Shown: positions 19,153 through 30,000, numbered from the stretch's first letter. The stretch is DNA of 64,000 nt from Planctomycetia bacterium (GCA_014192425.1 BJHK01000001.1:252623-316622); one strand, 5' to 3'. Notes: generated by a model from the sequence alone, not told the origin. Made by a program: numbers and translations.

Positions 19153-20669
19153 GTGTGCCCGACACATGGAGCATGTGCTTGCTGGAGGATGTTGTTGAGG
19201 TTCACGACGAACTCCGCCAACCAGTAAATGCGGAAGAACGCTCCCAGCGGGTGGGTGAGTATCCGTACTACGGTGCAACGGGGCAGGTGGGCTGGATTGA
19301 CGACTACCTCATGGACGGCGAGTACATCCTGCTTGGCGAGGACGGTGCTCCGTTTTTGGATCCGACGAAGCCAAAGGCGTATCGGGTTGAGGGAAAGACC
19401 TGGGTCAATAACCATGCCCATGTACTGCGGGGCATAGAAGGTCTGCTGACGAACCGTTTTTTGCTTCACGCCCTCAACTGCACGGACTACCGTGAGTTCG
19501 CCAACGGAACGACCCGTCTCAAACTGACGCAGGGGGCGATGAGGCGTATTCCTCTGTCCGTTCCTCCCCTCCCCGAACAGCACCGCATCGTTGAGAAGAT
19601 TGAGGAACTCTTTAGCGATCTTGATGCGGGGGTCGCCAGCCTAGAGCGTGCCAAAGCGAATCTGAAGCGATACAGGGCTTCGGTTCTGAAGTCGGCTGTG
19701 GAGGGCAGGCTGACGGAGGAATGGCGGAAGGAGCATCCGCAGACCGAAGACGGTCCGATACTCCTGGATCGCATCCTTCGTGAACGCAGGGAGAAGTGGG
19801 AGAAGGATCAACTCGCCCAGTTCAAGAAGAAGGGCAAGGAACCGCCCAAGAACTGGCAGAGCAAGTACGAAGAGCCGGCAGCACCAGGCACGAGCGAGTT
19901 GGCTGAACTGCCTGCGGGGTGGGTGTGGGCGACGGTGGAGCAGGTGGCGAGCAACGATGACTGGGCTATCACTGATGGGCCGTTCGGATCCAACCTCAAG
20001 ACTGAACACTACACATCATGTGGCCCGCTTGTGATCCGCCTTCAGAACATTGGAGACGGGTACTTCAAGCGAGACGACGCACACATTTCTGATGAGCATT
20101 TCGCTGGACTTCAAAGACACGCGGTCGTCCACAACGACATTGTGGTTGCCATGCTAGGTGAAGCCTTGCCGAGAGCATGTCTGGTGCCCGAAGAAATACC
20201 GCCTGCGATAGTGAAGGCTGATTGTGTGAAAGTTACAGTCAACGGTACTGCGTGCATCCCCGCTTTTCTGATGCGTGTACTGAACTCCCAGCCGACGCGG
20301 AGAAGATCCTCACTGCACATCGCTGGCGTGGGCCGCCCACGGATGAACCTGCAGAAACTGCGACCCCTACCCATCCCCCTGCCACCCTTTGCGGAACAAG
20401 AACAGATCGTCGCTCTCGTTGAGGAACGCCTCTCCCAGATTGATTCCGCCGAGAAGACGATCGACTCGGAACTGATCAGGGCCAAGAGGCTCCGCCAATC
20501 CATCCTGAAAACAGCCTTTGAAGGAAAACTCGTTCCCCAGAATCCCAATGACGAACCTGCGAGCGTCCTACTCGAGCGGATAACGACACGCGGGGGACAG
20601 GAGCAGCCCAAGAACACGACGAAGGCGAGGAAATACGCGGCCCTTCGGCTGAAGGGGGGCAGGGCATGA
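19149..20669 (+). CDS. hsdS: Type I restriction specificity subunit (HsdS)
   Basis: A 506-residue protein with the usual two target-recognition domains separated by long helices. The first ends at RIPLSVPPLPEQHRIVEKI and the second at LRPLPIPLPPFAEQEQIVAL; both are the standard boundary of TRD and conserved helical repeat. The second TRD contains the ITDGPFGSNLKTEHY signature. HsdS sets the DNA sequence recognised by both modification and restriction. It overlaps hsdR upstream and the HEPN gene downstream by four bases each (ATGA), so the gene order is under tight translational coupling. Confidence 0.95.
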   Translation: MSVPDTWSMCLLEDVVEVHDELRQPVNAEERSQRVGEYPYYGATGQVGWIDDYLMDGEYILLGEDGAPFLDPTKPKAYRVEGKTWVNNHAHVLRGIEGLLTNRFLLHALNCTDYREFANGTTRLKLTQGAMRRIPLSVPPLPEQHRIVEKIEELFSDLDAGVASLERAKANLKRYRASVLKSAVEGRLTEEWRKEHPQTEDGPILLDRILRERREKWEKDQLAQFKKKGKEPPKNWQSKYEEPAAPGTSELAELPAGWVWATVEQVASNDDWAITDGPFGSNLKTEHYTSCGPLVIRLQNIGDGYFKRDDAHISDEHFAGLQRHAVVHNDIVVAMLGEALPRACLVPEEIPPAIVKADCVKVTVNGTACIPAFLMRVLNSQPTRRRSSLHIAGVGRPRMNLQKLRPLPIPLPPFAEQEQIVALVEERLSQIDSAEKTIDSELIRAKRLRQSILKTAFEGKLVPQNPNDEPASVLLERITTRGGQEQPKNTTKARKYAALRLKGGRA

Positions 20670-21955
20670 GCCAATACCTTCGTGTTTTTGACGAGAACGG
20701 GCGACCCTCGGGTCAATGGGGCCGCTTCGACAGGCTGCTCGAAGACCTATTGGAGCACAAAAGGGAACTCAAGGCAGGCACGGGTGGGTTCGGTTCCTTC
20801 GCTCAGGTTGTGAAGTGGGAGCAACTGATAGGTGGCGTGCTGTGCGTTCAGTTGCCAGACCGAGATCTTCTAAACTCGTTTGATACTACGCGCATATGTA
20901 TGAGTGCTTTGGAAAAGTGTGCCAGTAGTGGTGAGTCGGATGTTGTGAAAGCACGCCGAATGTTTGTGAGGGCGTGCGAGGTCGACGTAGCCACGCTGAT
21001 CACCAAGGGCGACAGGGCGTTCACAATCCACTCCTCTCTTTCACTGCCATTGTCGGCGACGGGGGAGTTCGTCTATCAGGGTGCAGTCGTGAGATGTGCC
21101 ACGTCGCCACCTGTGCTGCCACCGATCATGAATGACGTAGCAAACGCGGAACTGACGGAGATGTGGCGTCGCTGCAAATACCTTCCGACGCAAGTAAGCG
21201 TCGCAGCCCTTACCGCAAGCGACGCGGTTCGCAGGGGTGTGCGACTGTTAAACCTGATGCGAGCCTTGCTCTCGCTCCGGTACGGCATCGGAAGAGAGTC
21301 TATACAACTGCATGGCAGACGGGACGCCCCGTTGGCTATGGTGCATCTCGGGCCACTCCATCTGGTGGCCGAAGGAGGGAGTGCAGCCTGCATAGATGAC
21401 GCTTGGGATGAAGAACTCTATACGAAGGATTGGAAACCCTTTCCGGCAGCCACAGACTGGGATGAAACGGCCGTCGAGTTGAAGTCGCTCCTAGGCCGAG
21501 TCTCTGCGTTGCCATACAGGCTACAGATGGAAGATCTGTTGTGTAGGTACGTGTCTGCCCTGGACGAGACGAGATGGCCTGTGACCCTGCTGCAACTATG
21601 GAGTGTTGTGGAGAAAATTACAGACACGATCGGACGCAACCAAAAACAGTTGGCTTCGCGAGCATCACGTGTGTTCTCGGATGGGGCTTTGGCTCGCGAT
21701 GTGATTGAGGCTGTCCGCTGCACAAGGAACAGGCTTGTTCACGCCGGGCATGCAAGGCCGTTGAATGAGCGGTGGGCGAGCGAAGTCAAGCGGACGGTAG
21801 AGGCACACTTGCATCACTTGTTGTTCAACACCTTTGGAGTAGACAGCACCGATGAGTATTCCGCTCTTTTGGCGATGCCCCGGGCAACAGCAGTGCTGTG
21901 CCGTGAGATAGCCCTTCGGCAAGCCATGATGAAGTTTGAGGATGAAGCCAAATGA
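20666..21955 (+). CDS. HEPN-domain protein embedded in the type I restriction operon (putative RNase)
   Basis: A 429-residue protein. Near the C-terminus is RNRLVH (R354 to H359), an intact R-N-x3-H catalytic motif of HEPN ribonucleases, preceded by the helix LARDVIEAVRCT and by TLLQLWSVVEKITD, typical of Apea-like HEPN domains. The N-terminal two thirds match no family I recognise and may be the sensor part. ATGA overlaps join it to hsdS upstream and hsdM downstream, so it is a true operon member. HEPN nucleases such as PrrC are known within hsd operons, where they cleave tRNA when restriction is disarmed; a similar backup role here is inference. The gene is complete. Confidence 0.8.
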   Translation: MSQYLRVFDENGRPSGQWGRFDRLLEDLLEHKRELKAGTGGFGSFAQVVKWEQLIGGVLCVQLPDRDLLNSFDTTRICMSALEKCASSGESDVVKARRMFVRACEVDVATLITKGDRAFTIHSSLSLPLSATGEFVYQGAVVRCATSPPVLPPIMNDVANAELTEMWRRCKYLPTQVSVAALTASDAVRRGVRLLNLMRALLSLRYGIGRESIQLHGRRDAPLAMVHLGPLHLVAEGGSAACIDDAWDEELYTKDWKPFPAATDWDETAVELKSLLGRVSALPYRLQMEDLLCRYVSALDETRWPVTLLQLWSVVEKITDTIGRNQKQLASRASRVFSDGALARDVIEAVRCTRNRLVHAGHARPLNERWASEVKRTVEAHLHHLLFNTFGVDSTDEYSALLAMPRATAVLCREIALRQAMMKFEDEAK

Positions 21956-23442
21956 CCACCAACCAATCCCAACAGATCGTCGCCAAGGCATGGAACTTCG
22001 CCCATGTCCTTCGTGACGACGGCTTGTCCTACATGGCGTACACGGAGCAGATCACCTTTCTGCTCTTCCTGAAGATGGCGGACGAGGTCACCAAGCCTCC
22101 CTACAACAAGCCCAACATCGTCCCAGCCAAATACAACTGGGAGAGCCTGCTTAAGCGGGAGGGTGCGGAACTGGAGACCCACTACCGTCACTGCTTGGAG
22201 GAACTCGGCAAACAGCCTGGGATGCTCGGGGAGATCTTCAAGAAGGCTCGGCCCGAGATCCAGAACCCCGCAACCCTCCGCAGACTCATCGTTGACCTCA
22301 TTGATGCCGAGAAGTGGTCGTCAATGGACGCCGACATCAAGGGCGACATCTACGAAGGCCTGCTCGCGAAATCAGCCCAGGAGAGTCCGAAGGGTGCGGG
22401 CCAATACTTCACCCCGCGTGAACTCATCAAGGCCATCGTGGACTGCGTTCAGCCGACCATAGACGACACGGTCTGCGACCCCGCCTGTGGCACTGGTGGC
22501 TTTCTTCTCTCCGCCTACGACTATGTGGTGAAGCACCAGGGGGCGAACCTGGACAAGGATCAGAAGAAGCACCTACGGACGGGCTTTGTTCATGGCGGGG
22601 AGATCGTGCCGAATACGGCTCGGCTCTGCATCATGAACCTTTACCTCCACGGGGTGAACGCTGAACCATGCCCGATTGAATCAGGCGTGGACAGCCTCGC
22701 TAGTGATCCAGGGGATCGCTACAGCGTGATCCTCACCAATCCGCCCTTCGGCAAGAAGAGTTCCATCAGCATCGTCAACGAAGAGGGTGAACTGGAGAAG
22801 GACGAGCACGCCTACGAGCGGCAGGACTTTTGGACGAGCACGAAAAACAAGCAACTCAACTTCGTCCAGCACATCAAGACGCTCCTCAAGGTGAACGGCC
22901 GATGTGCCGTGGTCGTCCCCGACAATGTTCTCTTTGAGGGTGGTGCTGGGGAGACGATCCGCAGGAACCTGCTCCGCCAGTTCGACTGCCACACGCTCCT
23001 ACGGCTCCCTACGGGCATCTTCTACGCCCAAGGCGTGAAGGCGAATGTCCTTTTCTTTGATGGGAAGCCCGCCCAGGAGAAGCCGTGGACGCGGAAACTC
23101 TGGGTCTATGACCTTCGCACGAATATGCACTTGACCCAGAAGACAAACCCGCTGAAGCGGTCGGATCTGGACGAGTACGTGGAGTGCTACAAGCCAGGCC
23201 AGACAAACAAGCGGAAGGAGACCTGGAGCGAGAAGAATCCCGAGGGTCGGTGGCGGGTCTACGACTACGACGACCTCATCAAGCGAGACAAGGTTTCTTT
23301 GGACATCTTCTGGCTGAAGGATAAGAGCCTGGAGGACAGCGAAGACCTGCCCCCGCCTGATGAACTCGCCCAAGAGATCGCTGATGATCTTCAGGCTGCA
23401 TGGGAGCAGTTCGCCTCAATTGCAGAGAAGGTGAAGGGGTAG
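21952..23442 (+). CDS. hsdM: Type I restriction-modification methyltransferase subunit (HsdM)
   Basis: A 496-residue N6-adenine methyltransferase. The N-terminal HsdM helical domain (LSYMAYTEQITFLLFLKMAD) is followed by the SAM-binding motif DPACGTGGF (176-184) and catalytic NPPFG (263-267). The QYFTPREL segment before the SAM motif is typical. With HsdS it methylates the host recognition site. The start overlaps the HEPN gene by ATGA. The order R-S-HEPN-M is unusual. The operon continues with an AAA+ gene two bases after the stop. Confidence 0.96.
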   Translation: MTTNQSQQIVAKAWNFAHVLRDDGLSYMAYTEQITFLLFLKMADEVTKPPYNKPNIVPAKYNWESLLKREGAELETHYRHCLEELGKQPGMLGEIFKKARPEIQNPATLRRLIVDLIDAEKWSSMDADIKGDIYEGLLAKSAQESPKGAGQYFTPRELIKAIVDCVQPTIDDTVCDPACGTGGFLLSAYDYVVKHQGANLDKDQKKHLRTGFVHGGEIVPNTARLCIMNLYLHGVNAEPCPIESGVDSLASDPGDRYSVILTNPPFGKKSSISIVNEEGELEKDEHAYERQDFWTSTKNKQLNFVQHIKTLLKVNGRCAVVVPDNVLFEGGAGETIRRNLLRQFDCHTLLRLPTGIFYAQGVKANVLFFDGKPAQEKPWTRKLWVYDLRTNMHLTQKTNPLKRSDLDEYVECYKPGQTNKRKETWSEKNPEGRWRVYDYDDLIKRDKVSLDIFWLKDKSLEDSEDLPPPDELAQEIADDLQAAWEQFASIAEKVKG

Positions 23443-23444
23443 AA

Positions 23445-25625
23445 ATGGAGGATCAGCCCGTTGCATGGTGGGTGAAGCATGAGGGACGCTCAGAAGGGCC
23501 CTGCACGCCCGACCAACTTCGTCGGTCTGCCCGCCGCGGCCTGATTAAGCCGAGCACCTTACTCTGGCGTGAGGGACTGGCCAGCCCAGAGGAAGCGGGG
23601 CGATTTAAAGGACTTTTCGCACCGCTTTCGCTCCCGCAGATCCACAATGTCCTCCTTAAGGAGTGTTGCGAACTCTTTCCTGAAGTGGAGACGGGGCTGC
23701 TCTACATCGGCATAGCACAGCCGAAGCCCGAAGTGCATGGGCGGCGTGCCCTGCGACTCGACCTTGGGATCATCACGACCGCGTTTTTCCCCAGCCTGTT
23801 GGAGGAACATCCATCGACCCCAAACGAAAGCGTTGTTGGGTTTGTTGGAGCAGTCATGGATGCCGTGGAGTGCCCCCATGAGGCTCTCACGACTGTCTGT
23901 CGCACGAGGGGAGAGCTTGCGAGCCAACTCAAGAGACTGCGTGAGTCGACGGGAGGTGTCTGGGACTTGTCGGGACACTCCATTGCAATGGAGATCTTGC
24001 GGACACATGACGCACATGCTGCGACGAGATACGCATCCGTATTGCGGCCGCTGCTGGCTAAATATGCGGAATGCTGTAGGGAGCTTGTAGATGCAGGCCG
24101 CGTGCAGGAGATACCCGCAGCAGAGACAATACTTCAGTGGCTTGAGAGGCCGAAGCCCGCGTTTGTACTTAACGAATCAGACAGTCTATCTCCAAGTGAG
24201 TATCAGCACTTCTACGAAACCTTCACTCGCTCAATGACGGAATGCCTTGCTATCGCGGGGGTGATTGCTTTTCCGAACGAGGACACTCAGCAGACTTCAT
24301 CTGAAAGTGCTGTCTCATTGATGGTGATGCGAGATCTTGGGCTTATAGCAAACGCAGTTGCACTTGCGGACGGGGCAATGAGCGGACGGGAAGCAGCTGT
24401 ACTCGTTGACTGCTTGGGAGCGATCATGAGTGGGCCGCAGGAATGGACATGGTTTGCCAGACCACCCGTACCTCTTGCGACTGTGGAACTCGCACATGAT
24501 GTGATCACAGTTGCAAGCAAGCGAACTTTCAGCGGGCAGTTCCCTTTTTCGATGGACTGTCCTTCGGGAATCACGAAGGGGCTCGCCGTGCTGGACTTTC
24601 GTGACGGAACCAGTACGGCTGTGAAGTACGCGAGTCAGATGGTGATATTTGCCAATGTGCTTGCGAGAGCAGATGGCTCCGTCAAGGCGGTCGAGAAACA
24701 CGGAATCGCACAGGTGGAAGAATGGCTGACAGCATCGCGGGAGTCGGCAGCACGAGAGATCGCCACTCCAGCAGGCGCTAGTGTACTGCGGCTAAATACT
24801 CATCTTGATGCGAGACGGCCGTTCGACGACCTCCTCGCCGACCTCCGTGCCCTGACAGGCCTCGCCACGGTCAAGAACGAAGTAGATGACTTGGTAGCCT
24901 TCCTCCAGGTACAGGGCATCAGGAAAGATCGGGGCATGGCACCTTCGGCAGTCAGCCGCCACCTCGTCTTTTACGGCAACCCAGGGACTGGCAAGACCGT
25001 CGTCGCCCGCCTTCTCTCTAGGATCTACGCCAGCCTGGGATTCCTGTCGAAGGGGCACATGGTGGAAACGGAGCGTTCGGGGCTTGTAGCAGGCTTCGTA
25101 GGCCAGACCGCGATCAAAACACGCGAGGTCTGCGACAAGGCTCGCGGAGGCGTCCTCTTTATCGACGAGGCCTACACGCTGGTTGGCAAAGATCAGGATT
25201 TTGGGCAGGAGGCCATCGATACTCTCCTGAAGTTCATGGAAGACAACAGGGACGATCTGGTCGTGGTCGTGGCGGGCTATCCCGACAAGATGGCTGGGTT
25301 CCTCAACTCGAACCCTGGCATCCGCTCCCGCTTCACCCGCTGCATGAACTTCCAGGACTACAGCCCCGAGGAACTTTCCAGCATCTTCGCAGCCTTCTGC
25401 AAAGAGGGCGGTTTCACCCTGTCCGACGGTGCGTCCGCGAAGGCCAAGGGCATCTTCGAGGAGCAGTACCTCCAGCGGGACGAGACCTTCGGCAATGCCC
25501 GCTTCGCCCGAAATCTTTTCGAGCAGTGCCTGGTGCGTCACGCCCGCAGGATCACCAAGGCGGACAACATCACCGATGGGATGCTGACGACGCTGGAAGA
25601 GGACGATGTGGAGTGGGTGGGCTAG
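23445..25625 (+). CDS. GYF_2-domain AAA+ ATPase (CbxX/SpoVK type) ending the type I operon
   Basis: The start at 23445 is two bases after the hsdM stop, with GAAGGGG as ribosome-binding site; it gives 726 residues. Residues about 5-55 are a GYF_2 (DUF4339) domain (AWWVKHEGRSEGPCTPDQLR). The middle (about 275-450) has two stretches resembling TerB-like helical domains (ALADGAMSGREAAVLVD; VLARADGSVKAVEKHG). The C-terminal AAA+ has Walker A YGNPGTGKT (about 510-518), Walker B GVLFIDEAYTL (about 573) and VVVAGYPDKM, typical of CbbX/SpoVK ATPases. Such ATPases remodel partner proteins in hexamers. A similar GYF_2 domain occurs in the membrane protein gene at 39.9 kb. A role in regulating the restriction operon or in a separate effector is inference. 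Confidence 0.85.
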   Translation: MEDQPVAWWVKHEGRSEGPCTPDQLRRSARRGLIKPSTLLWREGLASPEEAGRFKGLFAPLSLPQIHNVLLKECCELFPEVETGLLYIGIAQPKPEVHGRRALRLDLGIITTAFFPSLLEEHPSTPNESVVGFVGAVMDAVECPHEALTTVCRTRGELASQLKRLRESTGGVWDLSGHSIAMEILRTHDAHAATRYASVLRPLLAKYAECCRELVDAGRVQEIPAAETILQWLERPKPAFVLNESDSLSPSEYQHFYETFTRSMTECLAIAGVIAFPNEDTQQTSSESAVSLMVMRDLGLIANAVALADGAMSGREAAVLVDCLGAIMSGPQEWTWFARPPVPLATVELAHDVITVASKRTFSGQFPFSMDCPSGITKGLAVLDFRDGTSTAVKYASQMVIFANVLARADGSVKAVEKHGIAQVEEWLTASRESAAREIATPAGASVLRLNTHLDARRPFDDLLADLRALTGLATVKNEVDDLVAFLQVQGIRKDRGMAPSAVSRHLVFYGNPGTGKTVVARLLSRIYASLGFLSKGHMVETERSGLVAGFVGQTAIKTREVCDKARGGVLFIDEAYTLVGKDQDFGQEAIDTLLKFMEDNRDDLVVVVAGYPDKMAGFLNSNPGIRSRFTRCMNFQDYSPEELSSIFAAFCKEGGFTLSDGASAKAKGIFEEQYLQRDETFGNARFARNLFEQCLVRHARRITKADNITDGMLTTLEEDDVEWVG

Positions 25626-25627
25626 AA

Positions 25628-25664
25628 CGCGACAAAAGCAGCCCACTCACAGTTGCTTTTCGCG
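25628..25664. terminator. Putative bidirectional terminator between convergent genes
   Basis: CGCGACAAAAGCA (25628-25640) and TTGCTTTTCGCGG (25653-25664) form an imperfect stem with a one-base bulge and about a 12-base loop. It spans the 21 bp between the stops of the AAA+ gene (+) and the coiled-coil gene (-). The A- and T-containing arms would serve both strands. Confidence 0.4.
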
Positions 25665-27020
25665 GTACTTGTTTTCTCGTCGTTCTTCGTCTTGCTGCTC
25701 ATCTGCCACCACCTTCAGAGGCGTAGCCCCGGCGGCCACTGCCTTGACCACTCGAATTTCACCGCCCCGACCTGCTACGTACTTCTGAAGCAGGTCGAAC
25801 TCGCTGCACCACTTCTCCTCAGTCTGCTTGTCGGCATGTGGATCCCGGGCCGAACCTTGAACGGCAACCATACGGGCCTGGAGCCGGCCTCCCTCGAGGG
25901 TACCGGCTAGTTCAAGGGCCACTCCCGGCTTGGCTGCGTGTCTGACGACAAGCTGGCTTTTGTCTGCCCACTGAGTAGCCATTCCCTCTCGCACCTCGTA
26001 ACCGAGTTCCTTGAGGCCCTCTAGGATGGCTGCTCGACTGGCCTGGGCGGCCCGGTGCTTAATCCGCTGCTGCCGTAGGGCTTTTGCCCGATCTAGCTGG
26101 GAGCGAGCGGAATCTGTGTCTCCACGCTTCAGGTTGGCTTCGGCGGTGGTCAGTTCATTGCTGCAGGCGTCCCAGTCCTGCGTCGCTTTGGCGGCAGAGA
26201 TCTCGAGAGCGACTTCCCGTTCAAGTGCGTGCAGCTTCTGGGCTCGTGCGACAGTCGGGACTAGCTCTACCTCTAGCGACGTGAGCAGCAGGTCAGTCTG
26301 CCGGTTGTTTCCGACGGCCTCGGGCTCGCTTGCCAAAGCCAGCCGTGAGCGAAACGCCGCAGCGGCCTCGACTTGGCCAAAGCCCGCCAGAACGTCTATC
26401 TGTGATGCGATACGTGTGACCCGTGGATCGCGTAGAGCCTCCTCGGCAGTCCCTATGGCGTCAGCCGCAGACATCGACTCGCCAGTAGCACCCAAGAGCC
26501 TCGCAAGCTCCTGCTGTTGTGCGGATATTGTCGCGTCGTCTTGTGCGTAAAGTTCAGCGGCAGCACGCGAAAGGACCCGCGTCACGACTTCCGGTGAGAG
26601 ACTGCGGCCTGCTGCGGCGTCGGAGAGTATCTGGACACACTCAGCCGGAAGTTCAATCGGCATCTCACGGGCCCGGGCCAGAATTGCCTGGGCACTGAAC
26701 CGTAGTGACTGCTGCTGCCGGTGCTTGCTCGCAGTCTCAGAGGCGTGTGTCGTTAGGTGCTGCTGCACACTGGTTTCTATGGCCGTCCGCAATGCCGCTG
26801 CGGACTTCTGCAGATCAACGAAACTGCCGTCAGCTAGCATGCCGTGCAGCACATCCCGCTTGGCCTTCAGTTGTGCCAGATCCGCGGGGGCAGAAATCAT
26901 GTTTCGGTCCATGATCCTCTGCCAGTCCGCGAGGGCGGTGTCTACCTCGGCAAGGGCCACCCTGCAGGTGTCGATGACCTGCTGCAGCGGGACTACGTCA
27001 ATGACTTTTGGGCCACTCAT
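25647..27020 (-). CDS. Coiled-coil protein at the end of the helicase cluster
   Basis: A 457-residue, largely helical protein beginning MSGPKVIDVVPLQQVIDTC. Residues about 1-320 are rich in Ala, Gln and charged residues with heptad-like spacing (for example LHALEREVALEISAAKA; SNELTTAEANLKRGD). The last about 120 residues form a smaller mixed domain (VREGMATQWADKSQLVVRH; LELAGTLEGGRLQARMVAV) followed by a charged tail. GGAGA precedes the ATG at 27020, and only 17 bp separate it from the giant helicase gene, so it is very likely co-transcribed. No family is recognised; I recall short MSGPKVV-type proteins near large helicases but cannot verify this. An adaptor or scaffold role is inference. Confidence 0.75.
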   Translation of the reverse strand: MSGPKVIDVVPLQQVIDTCRVALAEVDTALADWQRIMDRNMISAPADLAQLKAKRDVLHGMLADGSFVDLQKSAAALRTAIETSVQQHLTTHASETASKHRQQQSLRFSAQAILARAREMPIELPAECVQILSDAAAGRSLSPEVVTRVLSRAAAELYAQDDATISAQQQELARLLGATGESMSAADAIGTAEEALRDPRVTRIASQIDVLAGFGQVEAAAAFRSRLALASEPEAVGNNRQTDLLLTSLEVELVPTVARAQKLHALEREVALEISAAKATQDWDACSNELTTAEANLKRGDTDSARSQLDRAKALRQQRIKHRAAQASRAAILEGLKELGYEVREGMATQWADKSQLVVRHAAKPGVALELAGTLEGGRLQARMVAVQGSARDPHADKQTEEKWCSEFDLLQKYVAGRGGEIRVVKAVAAGATPLKVVADEQQDEERRENKYREKQL

Positions 27021-27037
27021 GAATTCGTGTTCTCCGT

Positions 27038-30000
27038 CTACGGTGTATTGCTGGACGAGTCACTCAAGGCTTCGACGATCACCGTACGAAGCCGTCTCTG
27101 TTCCGACTCGCGATCGTGGTACCATGCGTATGGCGATACACGATGAACAACGCGGTATGCCCGTTCGAGTACGTCTGGCCTCCATATTTCTCGAGCCCGT
27201 GCTCGCTGAGTGAGCCTGTGGCGGGGCGGGTCACACTCAATCCCGACACCAAAAGAGCCGGTTGCAGGGTCGGTGATGGAGAAGTTCACGCCTAGAATCG
27301 GGTCATGGCTGGTGTTCACGGGCTCATACCCGAGAGACCGGATAAACCCCGCCACCGAAGCCAGAAACCCGTCGCTCTGACCGGTAGTCGATTCGCTCGC
27401 TTTCCCGGCCGTGACCAGCCTCCCTGTGAGCGAGCGGGCTTCTTCAAGCGATCCCCCTGACAAAAGCCAGGCGTACTGCAGATACGCTTGAAGATAATCG
27501 CGGGGTTTTTCCGGTTTGCGACGAGTCCGGAGCATGTCCGACACCTCGTCGATGGGCATGGAACTCACGATCACCACTTTGCGTCGGGCTCTCGTCACCG
27601 CAACATTGAGCCGGCGCTCGCCGCCTTTGTGGCCGAGGGCACCGAAATTGCGGCGGAATACCCCTTTCTCAGATGGGCCAAACGTCGTGGAGAAAAGAAT
27701 CAGATCCCGCTCGTCGCCCTGGACATTCTCGACATTCTTCACGAAGAACGACATGTCTTCGCCGCGATCGGAACGTGCCTGCTCCCGGGCATACACGATC
27801 CGGAAAGCTTCATCAGCTTCGGCACGATCCTCCAGGCACTCCTCAATCAGTTCCGCCTGCCGGAGATTGAAAGTCACGACGCCGACAGAAGGTGGACCGC
27901 CGCTTCCTTCGAGCCAGAGAGCAGCAAGGAAGTCAACGACTCTCTCGGCCTCATCTTGATTGGTCTGCTTTGTATAGACGCCCGCTACGTTCAGGTACTC
28001 GATGGGCTTTGCGGTGCGAACTGCCTCATCGGGATGACGTACCGGGACACCGAGCTCGTTCTGATAAAAAGCAGCATTGGAATACGCGATGAGTTCGCGG
28101 TATTCCGACCGATAGTGCACCTGCAGCGTCGCCCGCTTGAGGACCGCATCGCCCAGGTGCAGGAGATCCGGACAGTCCTTGATCTCGCGTCGGTTCCAGG
28201 CCTGCTCAAATGCCTGCCGTTCTTCGTCCGATGCGGTCTCGTCAGGCATATCTCCGTCGAGGACGTCACCTTCATCGGTCTCGATTCGCCCTCCAAAAAA
28301 GGTGGAGGGGGGCATCTGTTTGTCGTCACCGCTCACGACAGCAGAACGAGCTCTATAGAGACAGGGCAGGGCGTATTCGACCGGCATTTGCGAGGCTTCG
28401 TCGAAAATCACTAGGTCGAATAATCCCTTGTCCAGCGGGAGCAACTGACTTGCCACGTCAGGCGTTGTGAGCCAGACAGGCCGAAGAGACAGAAGTCCCA
28501 AATCCAGTCCGCGTCCGAAAAACTCCCTCAGCCGGATCGCCCGTGGCCCGACAAGGCGAGTGATGTCGGTCCAGGGTCCTCGGTTCTGGATGTGCTGGGT
28601 CGGCATGTCCTGCGATAGCCGTTGTCTGTTGACGGCACGTAACCGGATGTCCAGTTTGCGGAGACGATCGACTTTGGCACCCAGTTCAGTTCCCTCGGCG
28701 AGCAGACAGGGCTCTTGGGCTTCGAGGCGGTTCTTCCACCCCAGCAACGCCTCCCGTCGAATCACCTGGCGAACCAGGTCGCCGACAGTCCTGTCTCCAG
28801 TGTCAGATGCAGCTGTGCGGAGTGTTTCGCGGTACTTGGCGAGCACCGCGAAGCACTTCACTGCAGACTCGGGTAGCGTCGCCACCCTGCCACGAAACAA
28901 CTGGTAGGCTCGCAGCGTCGGCAAAGCCCGCACAATCCCAGCCACCATCTGTTTCGTTTCGTCGTTTCGGCGAATGGCTTGCGTGGCTGAATCTATCCAC
29001 TCTGGCCGCATGTAGCCCGCTAGGTCCCCGAGAGCACGCAGCGACCCCCGGACCACCCGGCCATGCTCTGCTGCGGTTGCAAAGCCGGAAAGAAGTGCCT
29101 GTAGTGGTTCGGCACCTCGCAGTGCAAGTGCCGAAGTGAGGTGGCTACCCAGAGGGCAAGTCTGCATGCTCTCATGGAGCCGCTTAGCCCTCGACAGAAT
29201 CTCCAACACCGCGTGGCCGTCGTGGGATGCGGTTGCAGCCAGAGCGTGAAGCACCGCGTACTGCTTCTCCAGGGCTTGCTTTGTGCCCTCGAGAGCGGCG
29301 TTGCGAATGGCTCGTTGCACTTCGTGCGGAAGGTCGCCGCTGGGCAACGCCTCGAGAACAGGGCGACTTACAGCTAGCCGGGCAAATACCTCGCCAACGT
29401 TTGGCTCACATGTAGCGAGTGCATGGCGGAAGTGCTGGTACGCTGCGATTGTTGGGGCTGCATCGACAATAGGGCTGAGAGCGGCGTCGTTTGAGTCTCC
29501 CGTGAATACAGCGTTTCTACGGGCGGTAACCCATTCCGCACGGAACCACGGCTCGAGGTTCTGCAAGGCTGAAAACGAGGCTTGTTGGGCGTGATGGATC
29601 TCGACCCCGGCACGTATTCCGCTCACCGTGCGAGAGACACTCGCTGGTTCGCCTGAGGTGACGGCTGCTTTGAGATCCTGTGGTTCCGGGCAACGGGCAA
29701 GATGTTGGGCAAGGTCTCTGACGGCCTTCAAGGCTGCGATCGTTTGGCCGAGTTGCTCCGGGAAAACAGCCCATACGTCTCGCAGGCACGGAACAGCCTG
29801 CCCGATAGACTTCTTTTTCTCCTCCAGCCATGTGCAAACGATGAGCCGATGGACACAAGCGGCAACAGCCTCTTGCGGTACGGCCCGCAACGCTGTCTGT
29901 ACTTCTGCAAGAGACTCGAATACGTTCCGCGGCAGCTCTGCACCGGGAGTCTGAAGCACTGCACGCAGATCCTGGTACGCATGCAGCATGGGAAGAGCAT

